From: Rhodobium gokarnense
Lineage (GTDB): Bacteria; Pseudomonadota; Alphaproteobacteria; Rhizobiales; Rhodobiaceae
Direction: 5' to 3'
Assembly: GCF_025961475.1 (NCBI RefSeq)
Contig: NZ_JAOQNS010000012.1
Location: forward strand, 146,969 to 210,968
DNA length: 64,000 bases
Both the position numbers and the translations under genes were made by a program. A model generated the notes under the pieces. It was not told the DNA's origin and did not search any database. It saw only the letters and a program-made list of their open reading frames with translations. Positions 36,179 through 46,091 of the stretch are shown here, piece after piece. The stretch's first letter is position 1. Every line of letters starts with the position of its first letter.

Positions 36179-36811
36179 TCACCGTTCGCTCAGCGCCAGC
36201 TTGACGCCGAGCGCCAGGAACAGGGCGCCGAGGCCGCGGTCGAGCCACAGGCCGATGCGGTCGTTGTTCCGCAGGGCACGCACCAGGCGCGCTCCTGCCA
36301 ATACCAGCGGCGGCTCGATGAAGGCGGCAATCACGATGATCAACATTCCGTGCAGGAAGAGCTGGGCTGAGGCCGGGCCGCTGCCGTCGACGACGAATTG
36401 CGGCAGGAACGCCAGAAAGAAAATGCCGACCTTGGGATTGAGCAAGGAGACCAGAACACCTTGCCGGTAGATCGCGGCGATCGGCTTTTCCGTGGCGGAT
36501 TCGGCAACGAAGCCGCCACCGGAGGAGCGCAGTGCCGCGATGCCGAGCCAGACGAGATAGGCGGCCCCGGCCCACTTCACCACGGTGAACGCCATCGCCG
36601 AGGTGGCGAGCACCGCCGAAAGGCCGAGCGCGGCCATTAGCACATGCCCGAAAGCCCCGGTCCAGATGCCGAACATGGCCGCAAATCCGCCCTTGCACCC
36701 GCCTCGCGCGGTCTGGCCCAGGATGAAGGCGAAGTCGGGTCCCGGCGACAGGTTGAGCAGAACCGCGGCGGTCAGAAATGCCGACCAATGCAACAGCGTG
36801 TAATCGAACAT
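36179..36811 (-). CDS. LysE/RhtB family exporter
   Basis: A 210-residue membrane protein. LLNLSPGPDFAFILGQTARGG is the first-helix signature (PGPD), and GVLVSLLNPKVGIFFLAFLPQF the central NPK motif. Six hydrophobic helices. Substrate unknown. It is not closely similar to the neighbouring LysE gene, so the pair is not a recent duplication. Its 5' side is the palindrome-rich region before the yceI operon. Confidence 0.88.
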   Translation of the reverse strand: MFDYTLLHWSAFLTAAVLLNLSPGPDFAFILGQTARGGCKGGFAAMFGIWTGAFGHVLMAALGLSAVLATSAMAFTVVKWAGAAYLVWLGIAALRSSGGGFVAESATEKPIAAIYRQGVLVSLLNPKVGIFFLAFLPQFVVDGSGPASAQLFLHGMLIIVIAAFIEPPLVLAGARLVRALRNNDRIGLWLDRGLGALFLALGVKLALSER

Positions 36812-36935
36812 CGGGGGCTCCTTGGGCCGGAACGCGGCTGGGCCGGCGGGGTTGGGCGCGGCCGCGCCCGGGCGGGTATCCGGACAGATCGTGCTTGCCT
36901 AGCCCAATCTCCGGGCGCCGGCAAACACCGGCTAA

Positions 36936-37000
36936 TTGTTAACAAAGCCAAGCACACGAATTCGTGATCGACTGTTATTGTTTCATGAAATTGAACAGTC
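36936..37000. promoter_or_regulatory. stacked palindromes upstream of the yceI operon
   Basis: Three dyads in 65 bp: TTGTTAACAA (36936-36945), CACGAATTCGTG (36955-36966), and TTTCATGAAA (36981-36990), the last flanked by GACTGTT (36970-36976) and AACAGTC (36994-37000) to make a 31-bp extended dyad. The region is AT-rich and lies 87-151 bp before the first yceI start. Operator function is inferred. Confidence 0.4.
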
Positions 37001-37086
37001 AATCCACGCCGGTCTTATTGATGGCGGACCGCAAGGGTGCCACCTACCGCAGACACGCAACCGTTCCCTTCCAGGAGGTACCCCGC

Positions 37087-37674
37087 ATGATCCGCAACAC
37101 CGCCCTTGCCGCCGTTACCGCCCTCGCCCTTTCCGGCGCGTTCGCCACCACCGCGTTCGCCGAGCCGGTCGACTACGCCTTCGACAAGACCCACGCCAAC
37201 ATCACGTTCACCATCAACCATCTCGGTTTTTCCACCGCCCATGGCCGCTTCAACACCTTCGACGGCACGCTGACGATCGACGAAGAGGAGCCGGCGAATT
37301 CGGCCGTCGACGTGACCATCGCTACCGACAGCCTCGACACCTTTTACGACAAGCGTAACGAGCACCTGAAGAGCAAGGACTTCTTCAACGTCGCCGAATT
37401 TCCGGAGATGACCTTCAAGTCGACGTCCGTGGAAAAGACCGGCGATGACATGCTGAAGATGACCGGCGACCTGACCATGCTCGGCGTCACCAAGCCGGTG
37501 ACCCTTGACGTCACGGTGCCCAAGCTCGGCGCACACCCGATGAGCGGCGCCAAGGCCGTCGGCTTCCATGCGACCGGCACCATCAAGCGCTCCGAATGGG
37601 GCATGACCACCTTCGTGCCGGCGGTCAGCGACGAGGTCGACATCGTCATCGACCTGGAAGCCGCGCAGAAATAA
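37087..37674 (+). CDS. YceI family periplasmic lipid-binding protein
   Basis: A 195-residue secreted YceI-domain protein (signal peptide about residues 1-24, AFA-EPV). The YceI barrel shows YAFDKTHANITFTINHLGFS, DSLDTFYDKRNEHLKSKDFF and the KPVTLDVTV strand. YceI barrels bind polyisoprenoid or similar lipids. The ATG follows AGGAGG 9 nt upstream. First gene of a yceI - cytochrome b561 - yceI operon. Confidence 0.9.
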   Translation: MIRNTALAAVTALALSGAFATTAFAEPVDYAFDKTHANITFTINHLGFSTAHGRFNTFDGTLTIDEEEPANSAVDVTIATDSLDTFYDKRNEHLKSKDFFNVAEFPEMTFKSTSVEKTGDDMLKMTGDLTMLGVTKPVTLDVTVPKLGAHPMSGAKAVGFHATGTIKRSEWGMTTFVPAVSDEVDIVIDLEAAQK

Positions 37675-37799
37675 CTGTCATCGAACATCGGCCGCGATGC
37701 CGTAAAGATTGACAGACGGGCGGCGCTGCCCTCCTCTCCTTCCCCCAGGAACGGGTGGCGCCGTCCGACCCTTTCGTCTTGGAACCGAGGCTTTCGACC

Positions 37800-38387
37800 A
37801 TGCTGCGCAACACGACATCCGGTTACGGCCTTGTGGCCATCGCGCTCCACTGGCTGATCGCGGCGATGATCGTCGCCATGATCGTGGTCGGCATGTATAT
37901 GAGCGGTCTGGAACTCTCCGATCCCAACAAGTTCCAGCTCTACCAGCTCCACAAGTCTTTCGGGCTGACGCTGCTCGGCCTCGTCGTCATCCGGCTCGTT
38001 TGGCGCTTCTCCAACCCGACGCCGCGGCTACCCGCCACCCTGCCCGACTGGCAGAAGGTCGGCGCGCATCTCACGCACGTGGCTCTCTATTTCCTCCTCA
38101 TCGCCATGCCGCTGTCCGGCTGGCTGATGGTGTCGGCCTCAACGCTCGGCATCCCGACGCTCTATTTCAATCTCTTCCAGGTGCCGCACCTGCCGGTGCC
38201 GGGCTTCCTCGGCGAGCCGGCAGCGGCCGAAGCGACCCTGAAGGAGGTGCACGAGCTGCTCGCCTATCTCCTCATCGTCGTCGTCGTCCTGCACATCGCC
38301 GCTGCGCTCAAGCACCATTTCGTCGACCGCGACGACATCCTCACCCGGATGGTGTCGACCGGCCCCGGGCGCTACGGTATCCGCTGA
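37800..38387 (+). CDS. cytochrome b561 family membrane protein
   Basis: A 195-residue four-helix di-haem b-type cytochrome. Histidine ligands are expected in ALHWLIAAMIV, QLYQLHKSFGL, and VVLHIAAALKHHF. The helix FLLIAMPLSGWLMVSAS is typical. CybB proteins shuttle electrons between quinones and periplasmic partners. It lies between two yceI genes, an arrangement known elsewhere. The ATG giving MLRNTTSGYG is used in place of a GTG 15 codons earlier. Gaps to its neighbours are 125 and 28 bp. Confidence 0.9.
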   Translation: MLRNTTSGYGLVAIALHWLIAAMIVAMIVVGMYMSGLELSDPNKFQLYQLHKSFGLTLLGLVVIRLVWRFSNPTPRLPATLPDWQKVGAHLTHVALYFLLIAMPLSGWLMVSASTLGIPTLYFNLFQVPHLPVPGFLGEPAAAEATLKEVHELLAYLLIVVVVLHIAAALKHHFVDRDDILTRMVSTGPGRYGIR

Positions 38388-38415
38388 CCCAGACCAGAAA
38401 AACGACGGAATTCCC

Positions 38416-39006
38416 ATGATCCCTTCCTCCTTCCCGCTGTCCCGCGTCAGGCGCCTTGCCGCCGCGGTCCTCGTTGCCGGCTCGTTCGGCGCCGCCCTTG
38501 CCGGCCCTGCCCTTGCGGCCGATGGCTGGATCGTCGACCCCGCAAAGAGCACGGTCGGCTTCACCGCGACCCAGGCGGGCGAGCCGTTCAAAGGCACCTT
38601 CAAGGCATTCCAGGCCGACATCACCTTCGATCCGAACGACATGAACGCCGGCAATGTCGACGTCGTCTTCGACACCACCCAGATCGAGACCGGCGATGCG
38701 CAGAAGGACGCCAACCTGCCGACGCCGAACTGGTTCAACGCCAAGGCCCATCCGATGGCGACCTTCACGGCGTCGAACTTTTCAAAGACCGGCGACGACA
38801 GCTACGTGGCCAAGGGCGAGCTGACGATCCGCGACATCGCCAAGCCTGTCACCCTGCCCTTCACGCTGACCATCGACGGCAACACCGCCAAGATGTCCGG
38901 CGAGACCACCGTCAAGCGCACCGACTTCGGCATCGGCACCGGCGTCCCGGTGGAGATGATCGGCGACGATGTCGTCGTCACCGTCTCGCTCACCGCCACC
39001 AAGTAG
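38416..39006 (+). CDS. YceI family periplasmic protein
   Basis: A 196-residue YceI-domain protein with signal peptide (LAAAVLVAGSFGAALAGPAL, cleavage near LAA-DGW). Barrel strands WIVDPAKSTVGFTATQ, QIETGDAQKDANLPTPNWF and KPVTLPFTLTI. It is diverged from the first YceI protein of the operon: QKDANLPTPNWF is the subtype commonly found with cytochrome b561. Last gene of the operon. Confidence 0.9.
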   Translation: MIPSSFPLSRVRRLAAAVLVAGSFGAALAGPALAADGWIVDPAKSTVGFTATQAGEPFKGTFKAFQADITFDPNDMNAGNVDVVFDTTQIETGDAQKDANLPTPNWFNAKAHPMATFTASNFSKTGDDSYVAKGELTIRDIAKPVTLPFTLTIDGNTAKMSGETTVKRTDFGIGTGVPVEMIGDDVVVTVSLTATK

Positions 39007-39053
39007 CGGCCGCCGCCGTCGGACCTCCCCGTTTCGAGTTCCACCGCATTTAG

Positions 39054-39077
39054 ACCCATGCGCAGCGGCGCATGGGT
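39054..39077 (+). terminator. hairpin between the yceI operon and the fumarase gene
   Basis: Perfect 10-bp stem ACCCATGCGC / GCGCATGGGT with loop AGCG, 48 bp after the second yceI stop and 83 bp before the fumarase ATG. No T-run follows, so it could be an attenuating or stabilising structure instead of a true terminator. Confidence 0.4.
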
Positions 39078-39159
39078 TGGCGCGGCGCCATCGCTGGTCT
39101 ACATACCGGACATCCCCTCCCCGCCAGACCGGGACAAGAATTCCCTGGGAGATATTCCA

Positions 39160-40875
<1,716 letters not shown>

Positions 40876-41183
40876 GCGGCGCCGAATCATTGCACCGAAG
40901 TTGACGTCCGGCGCCTCGACCAGGCGCCGGATACCCGCTTTCTTCCCGCAATCGTTAACAGAACCTTGCCATGGCGGTTACGCGAGGCGCGTGCGGGCGC
41001 CCGAAGGCGTGCGTCACCGTGTCCTGTCGACAACACAGCATCCAAAATTCGCAAACGCCGGCCTGATCGCAGAAAAGTCAGTTGCCATGGAATCGCCGCA
41101 TTATCAGAATGCCGCGCTGTACCGCTTCGCGCCGGCAAGGCCGCTGCGGCCGGGATTCAAACTGACGGACTGAAGGGCTTCAG
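40876..41183. other. 308-bp intergenic region after fumarase
   Basis: Contains a terminator-like hairpin at 40908-40930. The rest has no feature I can support; a 28-codon frame at 41087-41173 lacks a ribosome-binding site. Confidence 0.5.
40908..40930 (+). terminator. probable terminator of the fumarase gene
   Basis: Perfect 9-bp stem CCGGCGCCT / AGGCGCCGG with loop CGACC, 33 bp after the fumarase stop, followed by ATACCCGCTTTCTTCC. The T-run is weak. Confidence 0.5.
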
Positions 41184-41792
41184 ATGCGAAAATTCACTCT
41201 GGCGGCAGCCGCTTTGGCGCTCGTTTTCGGCGCGACGACCTATTCGACCATCGCCGACGCCTACACGGTGCGGCCGGACGGCACCCTGAAGATGCGCGAA
41301 GACGGCATCATCAAGGTTCCCGCCTATTTCGGGCGCGGCAGCGGCAAGTCGCCGATCCGGCGGACCGAAGTGTCCTATGACGGCGGCCACCGGCCGGGCA
41401 CCATCATCATCGACACCAATGAGCGCCGCCTCTACTACGTCATGTCCGACGGCAAGGCGATGAAGTACGGCATCGGCGTCGGCCGTCCGGGCTTCCAGTG
41501 GTCCGGCACGCACCGCGTCACCCGCAAGGCCGAGTGGCCGGGCTGGACGCCGCCGCCGGCGATGCGCAAGCGCCAGCCGGGCCTGCCGCGCTACATGCCG
41601 GGCGGCCCGAACAACCCGCTCGGCGCGCGCGCCATGTATATCGGCTCGACCATCTACCGCATCCACGGCTCCAACGAGCCCTGGACGATCGGCCAGGCGG
41701 TCTCCTCCGGCTGCATCCGCCTCGCCAACGAGGACGTCATCGACCTCTACAAGCGGGTGAAGGTCGGCGACCGGGTCGTCGTCAAGCGCTGA
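41184..41792 (+). CDS. L,D-transpeptidase (YkuD domain)
   Basis: A 202-residue secreted protein (signal peptide about residues 1-26). The YkuD domain covers about residues 70-200; the catalytic motif is HGSNEPWTIGQAVSSGCIRLAN with the nucleophile Cys in SSGCIRL. Such enzymes form 3-3 cross-links in peptidoglycan or attach proteins to it, using an L,D-bond of the stem peptide. Followed by a strong terminator, so probably monocistronic. Hyphomicrobiales usually carry many such paralogues. Confidence 0.93.
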   Translation: MRKFTLAAAALALVFGATTYSTIADAYTVRPDGTLKMREDGIIKVPAYFGRGSGKSPIRRTEVSYDGGHRPGTIIIDTNERRLYYVMSDGKAMKYGIGVGRPGFQWSGTHRVTRKAEWPGWTPPPAMRKRQPGLPRYMPGGPNNPLGARAMYIGSTIYRIHGSNEPWTIGQAVSSGCIRLANEDVIDLYKRVKVGDRVVVKR

Positions 41793-41821
41793 GGCGTTTT
41801 CCGAACGCTTGTGTGGACAAG

Positions 41822-41858
41822 AAGGCCGGTGCTTGGTTAAGCATCGGCCTTTCTTTTT
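41822..41858 (+). terminator. rho-independent terminator of the L,D-transpeptidase gene
   Basis: Stem AAGGCCGGTGCT (41822-41833) / AGCATCGGCCTT (41840-41851), one G-T pair, loop TGGTTA, followed by TCTTTTTG. About 30 bp after the stop codon. Confidence 0.85.
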
Positions 41859-41904
41859 GTCGGTCCCGGCGCCTGGCGCCGGGCAGGGTAGCGTACGAGA
41901 CGGC

Positions 41905-42978
41905 ATGACGGCAGACATCACGGCGGCAGGCGGCGGAGTTGGCCGGATTCCGGCTGGACGGCGGGCGATCCTCCATATCGGCCTGCACAAGACCGGCACC
42001 ACCTATCTGCAGCGCTGCCTCTTTGAGAACATCGAGGCGCTTGAGGATCTCGGCTTCTTCTGCCCCTCGCCGTCCGGAAGCCGGGTCGTTGCGGCCCACA
42101 ATCTCGCCCGCGAGGTGCGCAAGACCAGGCAGTTCGAGCCGAACGGCATGCTCTGGGACCACGTGCTGCCGGCCTTTGCCGCCTCGAACGCCACCACCCT
42201 GCTGTTGACGTCGGAGTGCTTCGACCTGTCTCTGCCGCGGCACATCGCGCGCTTTCGCGAGCTGCTGGACGGCATGGAGGTCACCGTCCTCCTGTGCCTG
42301 CGCCATCCCATCGACCTCATCCAGTCGATGTATTCCCAGATCACCAAGAGCGAGCGCGACGACGACTTTGCCGCCTTCGTGGAGCACCGGGTGACGAAGG
42401 ACAACCGGCTCCGCTTCGACCGGCTGCATCGCCAGTGGTCCAAGACGTTCGGCGCGGAGAACGTCCGGGTGCTGTTCTACGAGGAGATTCGGGACACCCT
42501 TCTTGAGGTGTTCCTGAGGGAGATCGGCGCGGAGGCGCTTTTGGCGAACGGGGCGCCGCGCCTGCCGGATGCCAAGGTCATCAACGCGTCGGCCGACGAG
42601 CGGCTGATCGCGCTCCGGGTCGCCTGTGCGGCGCGGGCGAAGGCCACCGGCATGGATCCGGCGCGCTATCGCGACGAAATCGAGCCGGCCCTCCTGCGCC
42701 TCGCCACGCGGCGCGGCTGGACCGACAGCAGGCTGAAGCTGGTGACGCCCGCCCTTGCCGCACGCATCGCGGAAGCCTGCCGGCCGGAGATCGAGGCGCT
42801 CCATGAGCGCATCCCCGTGCCCGCCTCCTATTTCACCTTCACGGCCAACCGCGATGCGGCGACGAGCCCCGAAGACGCCCTCATCGACGGGCTCGCCGAT
42901 GCGCTCCTTACCGGCGACCTCACCGTCGCGGGCGGGTCGCGGCCGTCATTCCTGTCTCGGCTGTTCGGGCGGGGGTAG
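41905..42978 (+). CDS. sulfotransferase-like protein
   Basis: A 357-residue soluble protein. Near the N-terminus ILHIGLHKTGTTYLQRCLFEN fits the PAPS-binding 5'-phosphosulfate loop (residues about 33-42), and LLCLRHPIDLIQSMYSQI fits the 3'-phosphate-binding R...S element. Bacterial proteins of this type sulfate polysaccharides, lipids or small molecules; none is indicated here. The ATG giving MTADITAAGG is used, which also clears the terminator that ends the preceding gene. Stands alone, followed by composite repeat copy 3. Confidence 0.75.
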   Translation: MTADITAAGGGVGRIPAGRRAILHIGLHKTGTTYLQRCLFENIEALEDLGFFCPSPSGSRVVAAHNLAREVRKTRQFEPNGMLWDHVLPAFAASNATTLLLTSECFDLSLPRHIARFRELLDGMEVTVLLCLRHPIDLIQSMYSQITKSERDDDFAAFVEHRVTKDNRLRFDRLHRQWSKTFGAENVRVLFYEEIRDTLLEVFLREIGAEALLANGAPRLPDAKVINASADERLIALRVACAARAKATGMDPARYRDEIEPALLRLATRRGWTDSRLKLVTPALAARIAEACRPEIEALHERIPVPASYFTFTANRDAATSPEDALIDGLADALLTGDLTVAGGSRPSFLSRLFGRG

Positions 42979-43017
42979 CGATCGTCGCCGTCACGTTTTC
43001 CGCCGGACATCCCCCTT

Positions 43018-43189
43018 CGTCATCCCGGCCGGAGCGAAGCGGAGAGCCGGGAGCCAATGCCCGGCTCGACAAAGTGGCCCGCATCGGGCGTGCTGTGGCC
43101 TCTCGCAGAGCGACGTCCTCGTTCCGCCAACGTCCGGCATACCGCGCTGACAGGGGCAATGGGCCCCGGATCAAGTCCGGGGTGACGGC
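43018..43189 (+). repeat. composite inverted-repeat element, copy 3
   Basis: Begins CGTCATCCCGGCCGGAGCGA, left hairpin to AGAGCCGGGAGCC, then AATGCCC, CTCGACAAAGTGGCCCGCAT, GGCATACCGCG, and the right half GGGGCAATGGGCCCCGG with GATCAAGTCCGGGGTGACGG. It lies between the sulfotransferase and DUF971 genes. Same strand and length as copies 1 and 2. Confidence 0.75.
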
Positions 43190-43275
43190 TGAGTTTTTGG
43201 CTAGCCAAAGCACTCCACATGCCGCGTAATACCAAGGCCCAGAATGCCGTCTGCCCCCGGCCAAACGCACCGCGC

Positions 43276-43644
43276 TTACGGCTCCCGCGAAAGGCCCTGG
43301 GCTTCGAGCTCGCCCAAATAGCGCTGCCACAGCGCGTCCTGGCGGTTTCCGACGTCCCAGAGATAGTCGTAGGTGTAGAGGCCCGTGTCGTGCAGGTCGT
43401 CGAAGGTGATCTTGACGGCGTAGTTGCCGACCTGTTCCAGCGACAGGATCTCCACGTTGCGCTTGCCCGGCACGGTCTTGCGCTGGTCGGGCGAGTGGCC
43501 CTGCACTTCCGCGGAGGGCGATGCGATGCGCAGGAACTCGGCCGGAAGGGCGAAGGTCTCGCCGCTGTCGAAGCCCACCGTCAGGGTGCGCCGGTCCTTG
43601 CTGAGCCGGATTTCCGTCGGCCAGGGATGGTCATCTGTCGTCAC
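43276..43644 (-). CDS. DUF971 domain protein (gamma-butyrobetaine hydroxylase N-terminal-like)
   Basis: A 122-residue DUF971 protein. [33 protein letters not shown] is the fold's opening, and [26 protein letters not shown] the conserved second part. The fold also occurs at the N-terminus of 2-oxoglutarate hydroxylases, where it can bind zinc; stand-alone forms have been linked to iron-sulfur handling in some bacteria. Start is GTG at 43644 with GGGAG about 11 nt upstream; no suitable ATG is in frame. Divergent from moaA. Confidence 0.85.
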   Translation of the reverse strand: MTTDDHPWPTEIRLSKDRRTLTVGFDSGETFALPAEFLRIASPSAEVQGHSPDQRKTVPGKRNVEILSLEQVGNYAVKITFDDLHDTGLYTYDYLWDVGNRQDALWQRYLGELEAQGLSREP

Positions 43645-43871
43645 GATCTTTGCTCTCCCGCGGTTTTTCAATTCGTTATACCGGTCATAGGCTTTTGACT
43701 TCGCATGGCAAGCCGGAGCGTATATATGTGTGCGCCGAAGGGTGGTCAAAGGGGCGCAACCGCGCCACATCGTCAGGGCGCACGCGCCCTGCCGCGTTGC
43801 CGTCGACAGAGAAACCGCCCCGGCGCCGAAAGCTGCGCCGCAAGAAACCCCTCCGGCCGCAGGAGTATCGA

Positions 43872-44900
43872 ATGCCTTTCGATCCCGACCTCGTCCCCAC
43901 CGGCGCAAAGCTGACCGACCCGTTCGGGCGCGACGTCACCTATCTGAGGGTCTCCGTCACCGACCGCTGCGATTTCCGCTGCGTCTACTGCATGGCGGAG
44001 AACATGACCTTCCTGCCGAAGCGCGAGGTGCTGACGCTGGAAGAGCTTGAGCGCCTGTGCAGCGCCTTCATCCGCAAGGGCGTCAAGCGCATCCGCATCA
44101 CCGGCGGCGAGCCGCTGGTCCGCAAGGGCATCATGGAGCTGTTCCGCTCGCTCGGCCGGCACCTCGATGCCGGTACCCTCGACGAGGTGACGCTGACCAC
44201 CAACGGCTCGCAGCTTGCCCGCTTTGCCGGCGAACTCGCCGATTGCGGCGTCAGGCGCATCAACGTCTCGCTCGACACGCTGGATGCGGACAAGTTCCGC
44301 TCCATCACCCGCCGCGGCGACCTTTCCAAGGTGCTGGACGGCCTTGAGGCGGCGGACCGCGCCGGCATCGCCATCAAGCTCAACATGGTGGCGCTGCGCG
44401 ACTTCAACGAGGCCGAAATCGAGCCGATGCTGCGCTTTGCCCATGGCCGTGGCTACGACATGACGCTGATCGAGACGATGCCGCTCGGCGAGATCGACGA
44501 CGACCGCTGCGACCGCTACCTGCCGCTGTCGGACGTGCGCGCGATGCTCGAGGAGCGCCTGACGCTCACCGAATCCGCCTATTCGACCGGCGGCCCGGCG
44601 CGCTATGTCTCCGTCGCGGAAACCGGCGGCCGGCTCGGCTTCATCACGCCGATGACCCATAATTTCTGCGAAAGCTGCAACCGGGTCCGGGTCACCTGCA
44701 CGGGCATGGTCTATCTCTGCCTCGGCCAGAACGACTGCGCGGATTTGCGCGAGCCGTTGCGCGCCTCGGAGGGCGACGAGCTCCTTTCGCGGGCCATCGA
44801 CGATGCGATCTCGCGCAAGCCCGAGGGCCACGACTTCGTCATCGACCGGCAGAACGCCGGGCCCAACGTCATCCGCCACATGTCGGTGACCGGCGGCTGA
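43872..44900 (+). CDS. moaA: GTP 3',8-cyclase
   Basis: A 342-residue radical-SAM enzyme, first step of molybdopterin synthesis. The N-terminal cluster cysteines are Cys33, Cys37 and Cys40 in [10 protein letters not shown]. The C-terminal cluster has [22 protein letters not shown], and the protein ends in Gly-Gly (VTGG) as active MoaA proteins do. AGGAG precedes the ATG. moaA is about 4 kb from mobA - mobB - moeA, so molybdenum cofactor genes cluster loosely in this part of the window. Confidence 0.97.
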   Translation: MPFDPDLVPTGAKLTDPFGRDVTYLRVSVTDRCDFRCVYCMAENMTFLPKREVLTLEELERLCSAFIRKGVKRIRITGGEPLVRKGIMELFRSLGRHLDAGTLDEVTLTTNGSQLARFAGELADCGVRRINVSLDTLDADKFRSITRRGDLSKVLDGLEAADRAGIAIKLNMVALRDFNEAEIEPMLRFAHGRGYDMTLIETMPLGEIDDDRCDRYLPLSDVRAMLEERLTLTESAYSTGGPARYVSVAETGGRLGFITPMTHNFCESCNRVRVTCTGMVYLCLGQNDCADLREPLRASEGDELLSRAIDDAISRKPEGHDFVIDRQNAGPNVIRHMSVTGG

Positions 44901-44992
44901 TTGCCGCCGCGGGAGCGCTTTCCCGGGCTTTCCCCGATCTTTAAGGTTGAACCGGCGCATCGCCCGCCAACCGACGTGGGTCCGTTACCGCC

Positions 44993-45949
44993 GTGTTCGA
45001 CTTTGCCCGCCTTCAAGAGACAGCCGTCGGCCGCAACATGGCCGGCGCCCTGGCCATGCTGGTCTCCGGGCTCGGCTACACGGTCAACGACGCCTTCACC
45101 AAGACAGTGTCGGACCACCTGCCGACCGGCGAGATCATCTTCGTCAGGGGCATCTTCGCCTCGGCGATGATCGTCGCGATCCTCGTCGCCACCGGTTTCT
45201 ACCGGCGGGTGCGGGTGCCGCGGTCGGCGGCCTTTGCGACGCGCATCTTCGGCGAGGTCGGCGCCACGGTGCTGTTCCTTGCCGCGCTCTTTCACATGCC
45301 GATCGCCGAGGCGACCGTGATCCTGCAGATCGCGCCGCTGGCGGTCACCGCGGCCTCGGCCGTCTTTCTAAAGGAAGCCGTCGGCTGGCGACGCTGGACG
45401 GCGGTGACCATCGGCTTTTGCGGCATCCTCCTCATCGTCCGGCCGGGTTTTTCCGGCTTCGACGCCTGGGCGCTGGTGGCGCTCGCCGCGGTCGTCTTCA
45501 TCGTCATCCGCGATCTCTCCACCCGGCTGATCTCCGCCGACATCCCGACGCTGACGATCACCATGATGACGACCTTCACCATCACCGTGCTCGGCCTTGC
45601 CATGGGCGCTCTGGAGACCTGGGTGATGCCGACCGCTGCCGAGGTGTTCTTCCTCTTTGCCGCGGCGGTCTTCATCATCATCGGCTACTTCTTCATCATC
45701 GTCGCCATGCGCGTTGCCGATATCGGCTTCGTCTCGCCGTTCCGCTACGCCATCGTGCTTTATGCCGGCATTCTCGGCTATGCGATCTGGGGCGACGTGC
45801 CGGACCTGCCGATGGTCGTCGGCGCCGCCATCGTCATCGCCACCGGCATCTACACCTTCCACCGGGAGCGGCTCGTGCGCCGGACCGATCCCGAGGCAGC
45901 GCCGTCTCCGCGCCCGCCGGGGGCAGGCCCGCCGCTCGCCAACGGCTGA
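44993..45949 (+). CDS. EamA-domain (DMT superfamily) transporter
   Basis: A 318-residue inner-membrane protein with about ten helices in two EamA repeats. IAEATVILQIAPLAVTAASAVFLKE matches the end of the first repeat and ADIGFVSPFRYAIVLYAGILGY the second. The C-terminal 30 residues are polar and Pro-rich. Substrate unknown. Start GTG at 44993; MAGALAML fifteen codons later is an alternative. Directly after the stop is a 17-bp tandem repeat. Confidence 0.82.
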   Translation: MFDFARLQETAVGRNMAGALAMLVSGLGYTVNDAFTKTVSDHLPTGEIIFVRGIFASAMIVAILVATGFYRRVRVPRSAAFATRIFGEVGATVLFLAALFHMPIAEATVILQIAPLAVTAASAVFLKEAVGWRRWTAVTIGFCGILLIVRPGFSGFDAWALVALAAVVFIVIRDLSTRLISADIPTLTITMMTTFTITVLGLAMGALETWVMPTAAEVFFLFAAAVFIIIGYFFIIVAMRVADIGFVSPFRYAIVLYAGILGYAIWGDVPDLPMVVGAAIVIATGIYTFHRERLVRRTDPEAAPSPRPPGAGPPLANG

Positions 45950-46000
45950 CCCCCATCGACGGCTTGCCCCCACCGACGGCTTACCCTTGTCGACGGCAGT
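45950..46000 (+). repeat. 17-bp tandem repeat, three imperfect units
   Basis: Units at 45950-45966, 45967-45983 and 45984-46000. The first is CCCCCATCGACGGCTTG, the second differs at two bases, and the third is more diverged but keeps TCGACGGC. They begin immediately after the EamA transporter stop. Confidence 0.65.
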
Positions 46001-46091
46001 TGCCTTCTGCGGCCGCCGGGGAATATGTTAGCGGCAAGGTGCCGCAGCTTCCCCCGTCGCGGCCTGCCTCCCCTCATTTTGAAAGCCCCCC

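Noticed and set aside
34500..36820. Two LysE genes near 36 kb as a recent tandem duplication.
   Set aside because: The proteins differ clearly (PGPN/NPK contexts differ and the genes are convergent), so they are old paralogues.
41087..41173. A 28-codon frame before the L,D-transpeptidase gene.
   Set aside because: No ribosome-binding site and no sign of conservation.
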